This document shows, piece after piece, positions 12,704 to 26,297 of a stretch of DNA of 64,000 nucleotides. The position numbers and the translations under genes are program-made. The notes beneath the pieces were generated by a model. It did no database searches. It was not told the DNA's origin and saw only the letters and a list, made by a program, of their open reading frames with translations. Position 1 is the first letter of the stretch. Each line of letters opens with the position of its first letter. The DNA comes from Lagopus muta (taxonomy: Eukaryota > Chordata > Aves > Galliformes > Phasianidae): the NCBI RefSeq assembly GCF_023343835.1, contig NC_064439.1:19291433-19355432 (forward strand), given 5' to 3'.

Positions 12704-13250
12704 GAGGGTCACTCCACAAGTAATGCTTCATATTTTATTTTGTTGGCCCACAACATCAAAGGTGGATATCAGTGGTATGGCAGTAGGGGCTGAACCTTCC
12801 TGCCAATATTTCATTCCATCTTGTTGCTGTGTGACAGATGGCAACAGAGAGGCAGTCTGACAGAATGGTGTCTGACATGGAAGCACGTATGAAAGAAAGT
12901 TGCGGAATTGAAGTCTTCCATGCAGAAAAAGTTGCACTCATTGACATCCATTGATGTTCATTGAATGTTTATGAACACCAAACAGTGGATGTGAGCACAG
13001 TGAGGTATAGGGTGGTGCGTTTCAGCAGTGGTGATAGCAGATGTGGGTCACCGCTGATGCAGGTTTTGACAAACACTGCATGCAAGCTCATGTTCATCAC
13101 TGGCAAAAATGTGTAGCTAATTGTGGTGACTATGTCGAAAAATAGAGTTTTGTACCTGAGAATTTTGTCCATCAAAAACAGTTACTGTGCTCACTGTAGC
13201 TGTTGCAGTTTCCATAAAAATAAATAGGAAGCATTACTTTTGGAGCAACC
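12704..13250 (+). mobile_element. Internally deleted mariner DNA transposon (Galluhop-like)
   Basis: A non-autonomous mariner copy of about 546 bp. The left end reads GGGTCACTCCACAAGTAATG and the right end carries the inverted counterpart (GCATTACTTTTGGAGCAACC). Inside are two transposase remnants. One is an N-terminal piece matching TVDVSTVR...VVRFSSGDS (around 12975-13040). The other is a C-terminal piece matching the mariner signature HHWQKCVANCGDYVEK followed by a stop (about 13098-13147). The middle, including the catalytic DDD domain, is absent, and the remaining frame has stops. A full-length element would be about 1.2-1.3 kb. Galluhop is the known mariner of chicken, and the name is assigned from memory of that family. 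Confidence 0.85.
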
Positions 13251-16200
13251 AACATGCATGCGGCCCAACACAATTCCTCTTCACACAGTGCAGCCCAGGC
13301 AAGCCAAAAGGTCAGACACACATGACTTAGCTGACCATGATTTGAAAGAAAGCACAGGCTGTACAACAACAAAATTGCATCACATTACGTGCCAAAGGAA
13401 ACCAAAGGATTTTCTGAGAACGGTGTAAAGATTTAGCTCCAGACTAATGTGAAAAATTTTGCCAAGGCATAAAGCCAACTTTTGACAGAAAGAAGAATAT
13501 CAGATTAAATGCCAAATTTTGAAGAGGTGTTAAATTGCTTTTCAGCATATTGATTTTAGAGCATGTAAGGGAAGCCAAATTAAGTAAATTTCAGAGTTGC
13601 ATTTACTCTGCTGAAGAATAAAAAGTGTTCGGTTATTGAACCAAAAAATCTTTTTAATTAAAATGTCCACAATCAAAAATCAAAGCATGTAAAATTTCTT
13701 GAAGTTCCATTGCTTGAAAGCAGAACTGACATTCAGAAGTTTCCATGTTCTACAGAATACAAATGAAATTATAGTTTTATTTTGTCTCCAAAAGTTTCAA
13801 ATCTTTGGTCTGAGTTGAATGCTATGCATTTTAAATTCTTTTGGAATAAGCAAGTGTTTAAATTAAAAATCTTCCTTTGTATCATTTAATCCATGTAATC
13901 ATTTATGGTATCAACATCTGAAATATGGTTCCTTCAAAAAGTATGCCAGAAGATGGGTCAAAACAGGCAGGATGTGCATCAGCTGCCTATTGTAATTATA
14001 TCTCATATCCATTTAACTGAGATGATGACAGTCTAGACACTTAGCTAAGTGATTGCCAGAAATAAGGGATGGGAATTCTCTGCAATGGTGACCTAAAGGC
14101 TAAGTTGTAGACAACAAAGGAATTATTACCGTCTTTTCTAAAATTACTACTTCCTTCTAGAAAACTCTGCCAAGTTCCAAGAAATAAAATACCAAAAGTG
14201 GCCTGCTAAGGATACAAGATAGAGGAGGATATCTGAGATAACCATTACATAATACATTTTTTTGTAGGAATTGATTTTGATGGAAAAAGCATAGTTCATT
14301 AATCTTCAAACTGACATGAAGGGCTTGAGAGAACTTTACGTTCATTCATCTGCCCAGAAAAGCCTGTCACAGTGTCTTGAACCTCTTGGTCAGTGCCACA
14401 ACCACAAAGCCCACAACACTTACCATGCATTATAGCCAAGAGTTCACGGGTTAACATGAGATGTGTACATCAAATAGACTTGCAAAAATTTAGATGTAAA
14501 TTTTTAAAAGTATTTCTTTTGTCATTCAAGAGCAGTCAGTTTACAAAACTTTAACAAGTTATTCTAAGTTAAGGTTATTCTAGGTTAACCTCTGTCATCA
14601 GAGGTTTATAGGAAATGTGGCTGTAAATAGTTAATGAATATTGTTTGCATATAAGGGAACAACATTTAGAAGACACAATACAGACAGTGTACAGAATATA
14701 CTTTGCTTCTCAATCTTTTGTTAAATGTTTAAGTTCTAACTTAGATTATTCATTCTCAAGCGTGCCACCAGAGAGCCTAGCTGTGAGTGGGAATAAAAGA
14801 ATCCAGCCCCCTGGAAGAAACATGACATTTCTTGGCTCTTTTTCAAGACAGAGAAACTCACATAATCTGTTCATAGGTTTTCTGCAGGATTTACAATAAC
14901 TGCCTATTTGAGAGGCTGTTCAGGCAAATACATTAAACTGGGGGGAAAAAAATCCATTGCATTTTACACAAGCTATGGAATAAATCAAAAAGGATCTATA
15001 CATTGTTTTGAATTTTCTTGAGGAAATATTGAAAAGTCTTTGAAATTCAATAGATGTGACATATTAGCAAGGTTCAAATATTTCTCTGCAAATTGTAAGA
15101 GAACCTGCCGTTTGTTTCTACTGAAGAGAAGTTGCCTTGAAGGAAGGATAGAAACAACCCAAGTATCTTACTGTAAAAGTTTACTCTGGTAAGAAAGCCC
15201 GTTCTTACAATTGTCTCTTTAAACCTCATTGCACCCAGTGAATGCCACTGCTACGCTAGGACAAAAACACATTAGCCAAGGGATTTGATCTCAGACAATT
15301 AATCATCTTGGTTTGTGAAAAAAGACATTTTGTAGTAAATTGAGAGCTTTCAACAGGTAAGTTTTAACCAAGCATTAATAAATCATTTAGCTAATTTACC
15401 TAGAGACTTTAGGAAACAAATGTAAAGGAAGAGAATAATCACAACATCATAAAATGGACACTACCAGATTTGCTTCAGAACGGGAGGAAGGCAGAAGACT
15501 GGTCACTGGTCACCTCCACTGCCTGTCATCAGGACGTTCTGGCAGAGCAACTGGATTCAACTTAGTATCCAGCCAGAGCTGAACAGTTTACAGACCAGCA
15601 AAGCAAGAAATTTAAAAACGAAATGCAGATGAAGTGGTGGTTCGAATAAGAACTGTGTGCTAGTGATGAATGTGCAGGAGCTCATAAAGTTCAAGCAATA
15701 CCTACAAAAGGCTTTCCCAAAACATTCTGCTGATCTCCTGACACAGCAGTTTAAAATTCAAGCAGTTTCTCTCTTTCAAACCCACAGCAGTATTTTACCT
15801 AGCAATGCAAATTCAAGTTATTTTATATTGCATGCAGTCTTTCTGAAAGAAATAAATACTACATGTAGGCTGACCATTGTGTAAAAAAATATAAGGATTG
15901 TTTTAAGTAGCTCTTGCTTATGAACAATTAATCAAACAAGATTAGAAAAATCATAAGCCTTCAAGAGTTAAGTCATTTCCCCAGAAAAGCACAGAGTACA
16001 CTGCCAGCTCTTCCAGATATCTCCAATGAATCACAGCTTCCTAGATCTCAGACCAAAACTATCTCTCTTCCTCTTGGCTGTGTCATCTGATTTGAAGGCT
16101 TTATCTCATCACCACGCTTATTTATTGTGTAAGGTGATAACTCATTTTCTACATTCAGGTTGCAAAGTATTGCAACATTGGAGTTGGTCAAATCTATCAC

Positions 16201-19200
16201 TGTGCCTTCATGCTGTCCTTTTGGTAAAAGCATTTTAAATGCTGTTCACCTTTCCTTGGATAATAACAGGAACATAAAGATTTTACAAATTTTACCCTTT
16301 TATAGCTTCAAACTGCTGATAGAGTCTGAGCAAACATTTTTTTTCATAAGCATGGGAAACAGTAACATTTTATTTTGACCTGTTACTGTAACAAGACAAG
16401 TCTCCTTAGGAATACATCTTACTTTCATTTCAATATAAATGTCAGATGATGGATAAATTGAAATTGATGTTGAGAAGAGATGCGTAAAACCAATTGACTT
16501 CCGATTATACTGTTAATAAGTCAGGCAATTTCCTCTGCAGTTATTTCAAGGACAAGGCTGAAATAAGCTTTAATCTTTTTTTACTATAACCAAAACATTT
16601 CCTTGACACATTACTGTTTTCAAAAGAATTCCTGAAAAGTAAATAAGGTCAAAGAAGGAAGAGAAAGAACAATTTGTTTTTCTGGAGACATATGCATCTA
16701 ACGACATGGTTTTGGAAATGAAGTAATGGGAGATTACTGAACATATACTGTAACATTATTAGCTTGCAGGAAAAAAAATGATTCTCACTTGCCAACGCTT
16801 CTATTCTGCAAAACAACTTAAAATGCGGAAATACTACTGGAGGCAATAGGAAGAAAGATATAAAAGGCAGATAGAGGTATATTTCTCCTTTCACTTCACC
16901 CATCTCCCTTTCTCCCTTTCTTTCAGCTCCCCACTCATTTGCAAAAACTGCTTCTCTTTCCTACCTAAGACCTTGTTGTCCTATGGGTAAAGCTTCTGAT
17001 GACCATCATTTATCATACAGGTTAGCAATTTGTGTGAAACCTAGAATTAACACTATGCATGTGAACAGAGACAAAACTACTCAGATATTCCATCAGATAC
17101 GGCCTACTAAAGAAGGGAAGCTTTCCAGATTTACATAATAACTAGGATTGCTTCAGGTCTTACTATTTTTCAAGCCAATTATATCTGGGAGCTAAAACAT
17201 TATATGACTATCAAAAAAAGATGTGCACTCCACAATTCAATGCCCAGGAAAAGCCTTTACTGTGAACTCAGTTGAAGACTCATTTACATTTCTTTTTAGC
17301 AGTAGTGGAGCACAAAGCTTTTCAGTGCACCTACTATTCCAGCTAAAAAAAAAGCTGAGTGAGATCAGACTAAAAAAGCAACATTCAAATCTGTAGGAAC
17401 ATATAATCAGTGTTGAAAGTACTGTCTAACTAAACAGCCCAAGAGAAGACAGTTCTCTCCTGCAACTGTCCATAAAACTGGCAACTCCATGAGAAATTAC
17501 ACAGAAATTGCACTTGTATACATTGCAGCGTATCTGATCAGTGATGTATGAAAGAAAGGTTCCAAAGGTTCCTGAGTTTGAGCAGGAATGTACCGGTATT
17601 GTGAAAGACAAAAACTCAGTGGATCTCTTGGACTATTTGCAGAGTGCCTATCCTCACTGCCTGAACCCCAACAGAGATGGGAAGGACTCTACTCGACACC
17701 AAGAGAATGGGAAGCAGTTTGCACAGTGGCCAACCAGGCTCCATCTCTTCCTCCAACCATTAGCATTTTGGAGTGTGAGATGACATTTCCTCTAGAGAGG
17801 ACCAATCTGTTTCTTTGGGTCAGACATTTGTTCCCCATCAAAATCATGCAGCACAAGCACAGGCCCTCAGAATCAATACAGTATTTAAAGTGACAAAAAT
17901 AATTTCAAAGTTACTTTTCTGTAAAAAGAATTAAGTCTGCAGATATGTTTACAGCACATTTACATATAAGTAGGAACTTGAATTTTAAAAATTACTTAAA
18001 ATATCTTCTCAAAAGAAAAACCAACATATTGTTGAAAAAGTACTTTTTACAGTGGACTGCTCCATTTAAAAAAGAAAAGTCTGTAAACAATCCCAGATCA
18101 AATCTACTTCAACTAGCTAGGCCTGTAAGAAAATGTTGTCAAAATACTGCATTAAGCTTCATAAATTATTTTTGGACAGGCTTTGCATTAAGTACAATTA
18201 AACATATGCAATGGAAAACTTGTCCCACTGCAGATATTCTGTAAGGCTTAAGATAGTTAGAAAACATCTATGATAGTATAAAAGAACCTTAAATCTCACC
18301 ACAATGTTCAAAATTAGTATTTCAAGTTAGACAATGCTGCACACGAGAACCAGAAACCACATTGAATTTCCTGGGATAAGCAGGGGACCAAAATAAAACA
18401 AACCACTTGATTCTCATTCAATCCTATTTCTAATTCTGATTTAACTCTTTACAACTATGAAGCCTTTCTCCCTCAGAGCTCCCACTATGCTGCATCCAAC
18501 ACATCAAGAAAGAGAGGCATGGAGGCTCGCAAAGCAGCTGGAAGGCTTTACTATATTCAGGTCATGAAAGCACACTGCTTAATATAAAGCTTCGAGAGAC
18601 AGACTGCCAGAGAGCAATCACCAGTCATGAGGATATTTGGCCAAAGAGAAAACCTTAGAAACACACTGTTATGCTCCAGCCTTTCCACTCATTCCTTGTA
18701 ATATGCACCACAATGGAAGTCTCCAATGGTACATTCAGCAAAATTGCCAAGGTGGTGCAGTTCTCCACCAGTTTGCTCATCTGCCTGAAACACCTTACAT
18801 CTGCAACATGAGCTGAACCCATGCTCCATATCCATGGCCCAGAGTCACCTGCAACCTTCGGAAATCCCTCAGGGCTCTCGGACACAGAAGTCCTGTCACA
18901 GCCTTCAAATGTCTTGCTACAAAGAGATGCATGTGGTGCCAGTAAACTTGGGTGCTGTCTGAGCAGCCAGAAAAAAAAAAAATACATTTCTGCTCTCTTT
19001 GGTATGCCCAAAGGAGAACAGAACTGGGTTATACATGTGAGAAGGCAGCAAAGGCACAGATGCCAGATAAATTCCAACATCTATCACCTACACAGCTGCC
19101 ACCACCACCTGAGGTGCTGCACCTCCAAATCCTCTCAGAGGAGGCTATGTGAGTCCTGTCAAATAGAACACCCACTGCCCACCCAACCCATCTCACAAGA

Positions 19201-22200
19201 AATTCTGGCAGTCATTTCAGAAGAATCAAATATGGACCCCATCTTCAAAACGTTATCATTCCCTCTGCTGCTTGGAAAGACTGTGTAGACTTCACTGTAC
19301 TGAAAGTAACATCACACGTCAGCTCAAGGCTAGAAGGAGGTGGCCTTCGGTTTTTAATAAAGTATTATATTTAGTTGTTCTCCCCCGTAATTTTCTCATA
19401 CCCTGCTACAAGAAGCATGGAAAGAGTAAACAGATGTATAAGATTTTTAATGATGCTTTGTCTGTTTGTTTTAGTTAGAGGGTGTTGGTTTTTTGTTGTT
19501 GTTGTTTTTGTTTGTTTTTTCTTAAACACATGGCAGCAGTTTGTTTTCTATTCTTAGTAACCATCTGAGGCAAAAAGGGCCCATGAAAGAATTGAAGTCC
19601 GCAGATGAACTTCCTTTCCGCCGGGATTTTTCTCAGCCATCTCCCCTCCAGCCGCTCATGCCAAAATCCCATGCTTTATAGGGGCATCTGTTCTATTCTC
19701 TCCAGGCCAAAAAAGGAGACTTTTCAAACCCTTACTACACTTGAGGAAATGTATAGCTCAATGAGCCTAATGTGATTTTCCCATGTACACAGAGCCTGAA
19801 GAGCAGTTTTACAACTGCCACCAGAAGGGAAAGTCTCCCCCTCTGCCCTCCCAATTTCCTTCCTCCAGTCACACACTCCCAACTCACTCCTTTCCTATAT
19901 CTTTTCCTCCTACTGCTCTCCATCTAACTAATTTTTAGCATATGATTAGGGAACTGAGGTGTCAGCCATGAATGAAACTCTAAATCAACAACCAATCCAA
20001 AATGTTCTTACGGATCCCTATATTGCTCTAAATGTTTCACCCACTCTTCTTTTAACAACTTGGTATACTTCATATGACAAAAAATAAATTTAAAAATACC
20101 CTCTCTTTCTTACTGTAGTGCTACTCCTAGAGACATTATATCACTTTTTATCCAAAATAAACAGAAACTCACAGGATTCGACTAAAGACTGATTAATATT
20201 GCTTGATGCAAGAAGCACATCACCCTGAAACTCCACTGCCTGACTGTGATTTATGATCACACACTGGCCCTAACAGCAAAGTTTGGCAACTCTAACTACT
20301 GTCAATAGAACAAAGCCATACCAAATCACACTCTGTATACAAACCTCAAATCTAGGTAGCTTTATCCAAGTAAACTATATTCCCTTCAAAACTTGTATTT
20401 CACAGTAAAAACCATATGATGCTAGAATTCCATCCAATTAGAAACCTACAAAACAAAGATTTTAATCTGTTTCAAATAAACAGATGTTGTAGTGCATATC
20501 CACAGACATCACTGGCATTGCTTTCAGTGAGAAATCAGTACGAATTAGAAGAAAGACAAGAAGAATCTAAGAAAATATGTCCAGGCATTAGTTTCATAAA
20601 TAAAAGATGGTAAAATTAAGCACAATGTTAGATATATATTTTCTGTATTACAATCAGTGTTTGAAAAATACCTCTAGAGAATAGACACAGATTGTTTTAT
20701 TATGTTTATAAGCTAAATGCAAACCTGAAAAGCTCCTTTTTTTTCTCTGCAAGCCAAACACATCTCATAATCAGAGGAACACAAACACTGTAAGAATATA
20801 TTTAGTCATAAAAGAGCCTTCTTTTTTTAATTTAGATAATTTGGCTGGCTACAATCTCGTTTACGCAGAGTCTTCAAGAAGCCAGAACAGGCCCATCAGA
20901 GAAAGCATAGGCAGCTTTTAGCAAAAGAAGTTAATGCTGCGTACTTAAACCAAAGCCAGTGTTAGTTCTCATGCTGTGCAAACGACCTCTGTGGCTCTGC
21001 CTGCAAGTGCACAGACTGGCAGCCTGCGCGTAGGATCAGCACACAGCAGCTTGTTCCCTCACAAAAAGGTAAATCACAGCTAAGCTCTGTATCTTGAAGC
21101 AAATCAAAAGTATAAGAATACCTTTCTGACACGGCCCAGTTCTCTGGTAAACTCAAGGCTAAGAGGCTTGTTTTGTTTATGAACAAAACTAAGTCAATAT
21201 TTTCAAATAGATTTTAGTGCAAATCTTAGTTTTACCATTCATAAAATTCAATAGGTAATTACAGCTAGGCAAATGTCCTTAGAGAAAAAAGTAGAAGAAT
21301 AATGAATTCCCTACATAATTATTTATAGCTGTGTTTTTGAGTGAACACAGTGTAACAGGCATCGAGCCAACATTTAGAGGCAGAAAAAAAACCCACAGAT
21401 TTATAAAACCTTAAATATTTCAGTAAGCATGTCTGTAGCACACAGTCTATTTCACAACCTAATCTGTCTTTGCGATACACAGAAATCCCAACAACTTAGA
21501 CTTGCCCCTGTGATTAATCATTAGGATTTAAAATAAAACCCTGACAAAGGCAGGTCCAGAAGTGCAAGTACAAAATATGTAATGCTATCAGAACATGCAA
21601 TTGCTTAAAATAATGTTGCTGGGAAGTGCCACAGTGTTGTCTGCAAAATATTTTGTTTGATGGGTATTTTGAAAAAACCCTTGGGAACAAAATCATTACC
21701 ATGCATCAGTCATAATGGCAGCAAGTACAGATCAGATCCAATTCAGTCTTTCCTAGCTAACCCCAAGAACAAGCTGCTTATCACTCCAAACCTCAGAAAA
21801 GATGGTGAAAACACAATGTTCTTTAGCTCCCTAAAGACAACTGATTAAAGTTAGCTAGAAGTCAATTATAACATAGTGTTTCTCCTTCCTGAATACACTA
21901 CTTAATTGCTAATATGAATTCATAACATAGGAAAAAAAAATTCTTCCTTCTCCAGCTTTGTTGAAAAGCTGAGAAGGAGCTGCTCACAAATGGAAGGATG
22001 TCCAAGTTGTTATTTCTTAATGCTCTAACATCGTAAGTAATACTCGAGACAAAATTGAAACAAACAATTCTAAAACAAAGAAAAACAAAACACATATATT
22101 AATATGATCCTAAGCATCCTCCTAAAACATTATAGGTTTTCAGAATCATAAGCGAAAAACAGAAATAAAAATCCATATCAACAGATAAAGTTCACAGTAC

Positions 22201-25200
22201 AGATGAGATTTAACTGCACTGAAAAGAACTGCTTTAAAATTTTGATTTTATATATATGTGTAAAATTGTTCTTGCTTCAGCTTAATGCTTCTTTTATATG
22301 TACCGGTAACAACACTGGATAAATGGCTCTGCTCTTTTTCATTACTCTGAAAAACAAATTTCAATGGAAAAGATCATTGTGCACAGGGTCGTGCAGAGTG
22401 CATTTCATCCTCCTTATACAACAGCAGCAATTTTCAAGCAATTTGAATAAAATATTGCTTTGTTCTCTCTCATTCAAATAAAACTAAGTTGGCACTGTTC
22501 TTACTACTGTAGCACTTGGTATGCAGTGCAGGAAACATGTCAGGAACATACCAGAGCCAGAGGTCCATGTGTCCTTAAGGAGACGGTAAAACACAAACAC
22601 AATAAAGTTTTGGCAGTGCAAGTAATAGCCACTGACTGCCTACTCCTACTGTAACTTTAGTTCAAATGGCCAGCACCCACATGGATTGAAATGACTGAAT
22701 CCTGTTTCCAACTTGCTCTTGCACAGTATTTCCAGTGCATTGCTCTTATGCATTTTTTCAGGACTAGACATATTTTCTCTTACAAAGCACCACTTCCCAG
22801 CAGTGCTTACAGCAAGAACCTGCTCGCCTTTCCCAGCTCACCCAGTGAAAGGCCAGGTCAGCTGCAGATGACTCAAAAGGACTTTACAGACATTCTTTCT
22901 TGTTTATAGTTAGATTTCAGCAATAAATGATCAGGACAACTCTAGGAATCACTCTTGCGCATAGATGGGAGTATTTGTAGATGTGCATATGAAAGCTGCA
23001 GGATAAATTCAAAAGTAAATACGAAAGGAAGTGAGATGAAAGGAAAGAAGTCAGGTTGCATGCATCTCATGTGCAGATCACATTTACTGTCAACAAACCT
23101 AAAAACAGCTCACCAAGCTAAAACTGACTTTCCAGTTTTGAGGTAATAATAAAACAAAATAAATCCTATTATTGGTTGTACTGGTTTTGGATTAATTTGT
23201 CCATTCTACTTATCTGCTGCACTCATACACTTCATCAAAGTCTTGGACTCATTTTTTCTGCTGTAAATAAAAGGTTATGGCAGAACAATTAAGTTCATTT
23301 ATATACTGTAAAATACTCTCCAAGAGAGAAATGAAGAGAAGGCAATATGCAGCAATGAGGGAAGGGTAGAGCAGCTGAGCCAGCAGAAAGCAACTGCACT
23401 TACTCTGCTTAATGTATGGGGCATATCTTCATTAGCATAAGAGAGAGTAAGCAGTCCCAGGAGGACCAGGACAGGTAAGCCTGCTGAAGATGCAGTCTAA
23501 GGTCTGAAATAAACCTCCTTGCACCAACTGTGAAGATGCACTTTTATGCATCTGGTACAACTCAAATTCCACCTGTGCATGATTTGCTAGGAATGTTGCA
23601 TGATTTTTATCTTTTAGTTTGGGACAACACTACAATACGTATTTATCCATTATCATCCCTTCACTATATTCACTGATAATATCGTATCAAAACTGAGTTT
23701 GCTTCAGCAATCTCTTAAATCTCTGATTTTTCCCTGCAGCTCAATTCCCCACCCCTCCCCCTTCACTCATTTTTATTGTATTACTTGTGTAACTACTAAA
23801 ATTGGATTTAGAGAATGATATAAAACTCTTTGTAAAAATCTGCACTTGAGGTATTTGTAGTCTATGTTCCCTTCACAGCCCCGGAAATTATACAGACTCC
23901 TTTAGACTATAGCTCACCAACCCTGATTTATAAGTCCATTTTTCAAGATTTTAATGGATCATTCTCCACATGCTATAATCAGACAGATCTCCACTGACTA
24001 TGGTAATCCAACTCAACATCTATGTGGAGTTTGAAGATCTATCTTCCTTGCCCTGCTCCTACGAATGATACCAAGAAGAGATACTTAGGAGTAATTTCAG
24101 GCCTCATTTAAGTAGACAAGAAAGTCAAAGAGCTGTGCATAGCTGGTGTAAAATAAACACTCTTACTCTGCTAAAAATGTTCCAAGCTGAGCTCAGTATC
24201 CACGAGGAGCTAAGAAAAACAGCAAAACAGATACTTTACAGAGAATTCTTGGGACAGGGAGATCTGTTGCAACTCCCAAACACTACTTTGTCTTTTTCAG
24301 AGTATTTTTTTTAACAGGACAAAATGCCATAAATCAGTGATTTATTGATCCAGGGTTTCATTTTCATCTTGTCCACTGCCACTGACAAACTCTTATGATC
24401 AAGTAGTATTTCACACCTATATCTGACAGGCCTCTCTCTTTCAAATCCATGGCCTATCACAAAACCTGCTAGCAAGATCACAACAGGACAAAGCAGAACA
24501 CTTTTTGCAAACAGAGGATGCATACTGAAACAACTAATGCAATAGCAATGGAGTCACTGGATGGTTTGAAACTGAGACACTTGCAAGACAAGATGGATGA
24601 GAGGTCGGGCATTTCCTTATAGTAAAGCCAAAAACTCTGCAATTAAAACTCCTGAGTTCCAGAAACCCTTAAAAAAAAAAAAGTTGACAAGTCTACATTT
24701 GTAATGTCACAACTTAAATCTGTAGAACACAAACAAGTGTATTTCTGGCTCTTTGGATAGGTGCAGTTGTGGTACAGCTCTAAGCACCCTTCGTGCTCTC
24801 TGGGTTGTCCACTACCATAAGCATATAGAAGTTTGCTCTCTTGGGTCTGTAGCCAAAGATCCTTCAACATGTTCTTCATTACCCCTGTTGTTCATTAAAG
24901 GCAAACTGCTGATCAAGTTAATCAAGTTGTTCATCAAACACCCACCCATGTCTAGAACACCCATGAGGCTCCATATAACAAGGGGTCTCAAATACACGTG
25001 CACAGGAACAGGCTATGGAACCCTGCAGTACCCCTTCAGCTTTTCCTGGCCTTTCAGCACCTGTTTGATGGGCACAGTGCTGCCAGGAGTTTCCCCTCCA
25101 AACCATGCCTTTAAATAACAATGGGAGGAAAGCATAGCAGTGAGTGCTGTTTGCACAGCACTATTTTAAGCAGGAAATCCCCAGGACTAGTAGGTTTTGA

Positions 25201-25518
25201 TGCTTTCTCTCAAATGTTGCCACTTTAGGCACTGCCATGAGACTCCACCTCCTCTTACAGCTTCAATCACCTGATAGCACTACAGAAAAAAATAATGAAA
25301 ACTACTATACATGGAAACGAATAAGAAATGAAAAAGTACTTTTCTGCCAAGATCAAAACAATCGCAACCAAATATTTTTCCCTGTCTTGACAGACAAATT
25401 GTACTAATCCTCAGGCTACAATATCACTCTTTGATTTGACAATGTATAAAAGACAATTATTTGAACATTAACACCAAGTCCTCCAGACATAAAAGCTGAA
25501 TACCACGATACCACGTAC

Positions 25519-25611
25519 CTGGCGTACAAAACTATTAGAGGTAGTGTCAGAAGATGTACTCCCATCTGATCCTTTAAACCGATTTTTTCTTCTTGCCCCT
25601 TTACCATAAGA
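25519..25611 (-). CDS. CACNB2: CACNB2 second coding exon (SYGKG...SNSFVRQ)
   Basis: A 93-nt exon of 31 codons in phase 0 at both ends. Its product starts [18 protein letters not shown] and ends [11 protein letters not shown], which I recognise as the conserved segment shared by long beta-2 isoforms; beta-1 has a closely similar segment. The acceptor is a T-rich tract ending TTTTAACAG and the donor is CGCCAG|GTACGT, both strong. The segment precedes the GSADSYTSRPSD exon that leads into the SH3 domain; that exon is not in this window. It holds a basic patch (ARRKNRFK, about residues 6-13) followed by a Ser/Thr-rich stretch, so it is probably disordered and phosphorylatable. In mammals it is spliced to alternative upstream starts and omitted from isoforms that begin nearer exon 3. 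Here it joins the exon ending at 36040 in frame. It was easy to overlook because no in-frame ATG lies within it. Confidence 0.95.
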
Positions 25612-26264
25612 CTGTTAAAAGAAAAAAGAAAAACAGATTAGGGATACAATGTTAGTTTATGTTGCACAGACAACTCTCAGCGCAAGCTTTACCATTGACT
25701 AGTAGGCCAGCAGAGCTTCAAATAGTCAGCTTTGTGCCAGCTGATAAACAGTGCTCAGTAAGTAACTGATGGGGCTACATACATATGTGCTCACTAACAA
25801 AGCTAGATTTGGCCAATTGAGCTTTGGATGTTTATTTTTTCACGTTCAGGTTTAGAGAAGCATTTATAAACTTGTATAGTTGTACTATTCACACAAGTCA
25901 AATTCACTAAGAAGTACAGTTTGTTTTGCAGCTCGCCTAAACGCCCAAGCTAAGATGGGCAATAATGGGTCAGCCTCCAGAACATCACAGCTGTGAGTCA
26001 AGTCAGCTGAGGGAACAGCAGTGACCAATAGCTTCTCAATTTAGAAGATATGAACTGAAGATAAACATAAAAACAATGACAACTTAAAAAAACAGAAAGT
26101 TAAATTAAGGAAAAGTAGGATAATAGATGAAGAAGAACTGGATATGAAACTGGAAGGATATGTATAACTGAGAAAGCATTGTTTCAATCTATCAAAAAGA
26201 CAAAAGGAGAAAGAAGTAAAAGTGATTAAACTAAGTTTTAGAAATACAGCAAATGACCACCTTC

Positions 26265-26297
26265 AAAAAAAAAAAAAAAAAAAACACGTTTTTTTTT
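26265..26297. repeat. A-run / CACG / T-run inverted homopolymer
   Basis: 20 A residues, CACG, then nine T residues in CACNB2 intron 1, with a layout like the structure at 42.37 kb. More A-rich sequence follows at 26336-26369. Confidence 0.85.

Larger units (their letters stand above)
3160..25518 (-). other. CACNB2: Long CACNB2 intron (outside the repeats listed)
   Basis: About 22 kb between the conserved SYGKG exon and the candidate acidic exon. Apart from the CR1 at 10.5 kb, the mariner at 12.7 kb, simple repeats and A or T tracts, I see only AT-rich sequence. I searched by eye for the other mammalian beta-2 starts (the palmitoylated MQCCGLVHRRR type and the MKATW type) on the minus strand and found none. 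They may be diverged or farther left. Open frames such as 18821-19288 (155 codons, plus) have no recognisable domain. Confidence 0.7.

Noticed and set aside
14414..14480. Minus-strand ATG...CATG|GTAAGT, a perfect donor after a short frame
   Set aside because: The phase (1) does not fit the phase-0 CACNB2 junctions and the peptide (MLTRELLAIMH) matches no beta-subunit start.
18655..19288. Overlapping 141- and 155-codon frames on opposite strands
   Set aside because: No domain or signal is recognisable, a homopolymer supplies the Lys/Phe run, and no credible splice sites border them.
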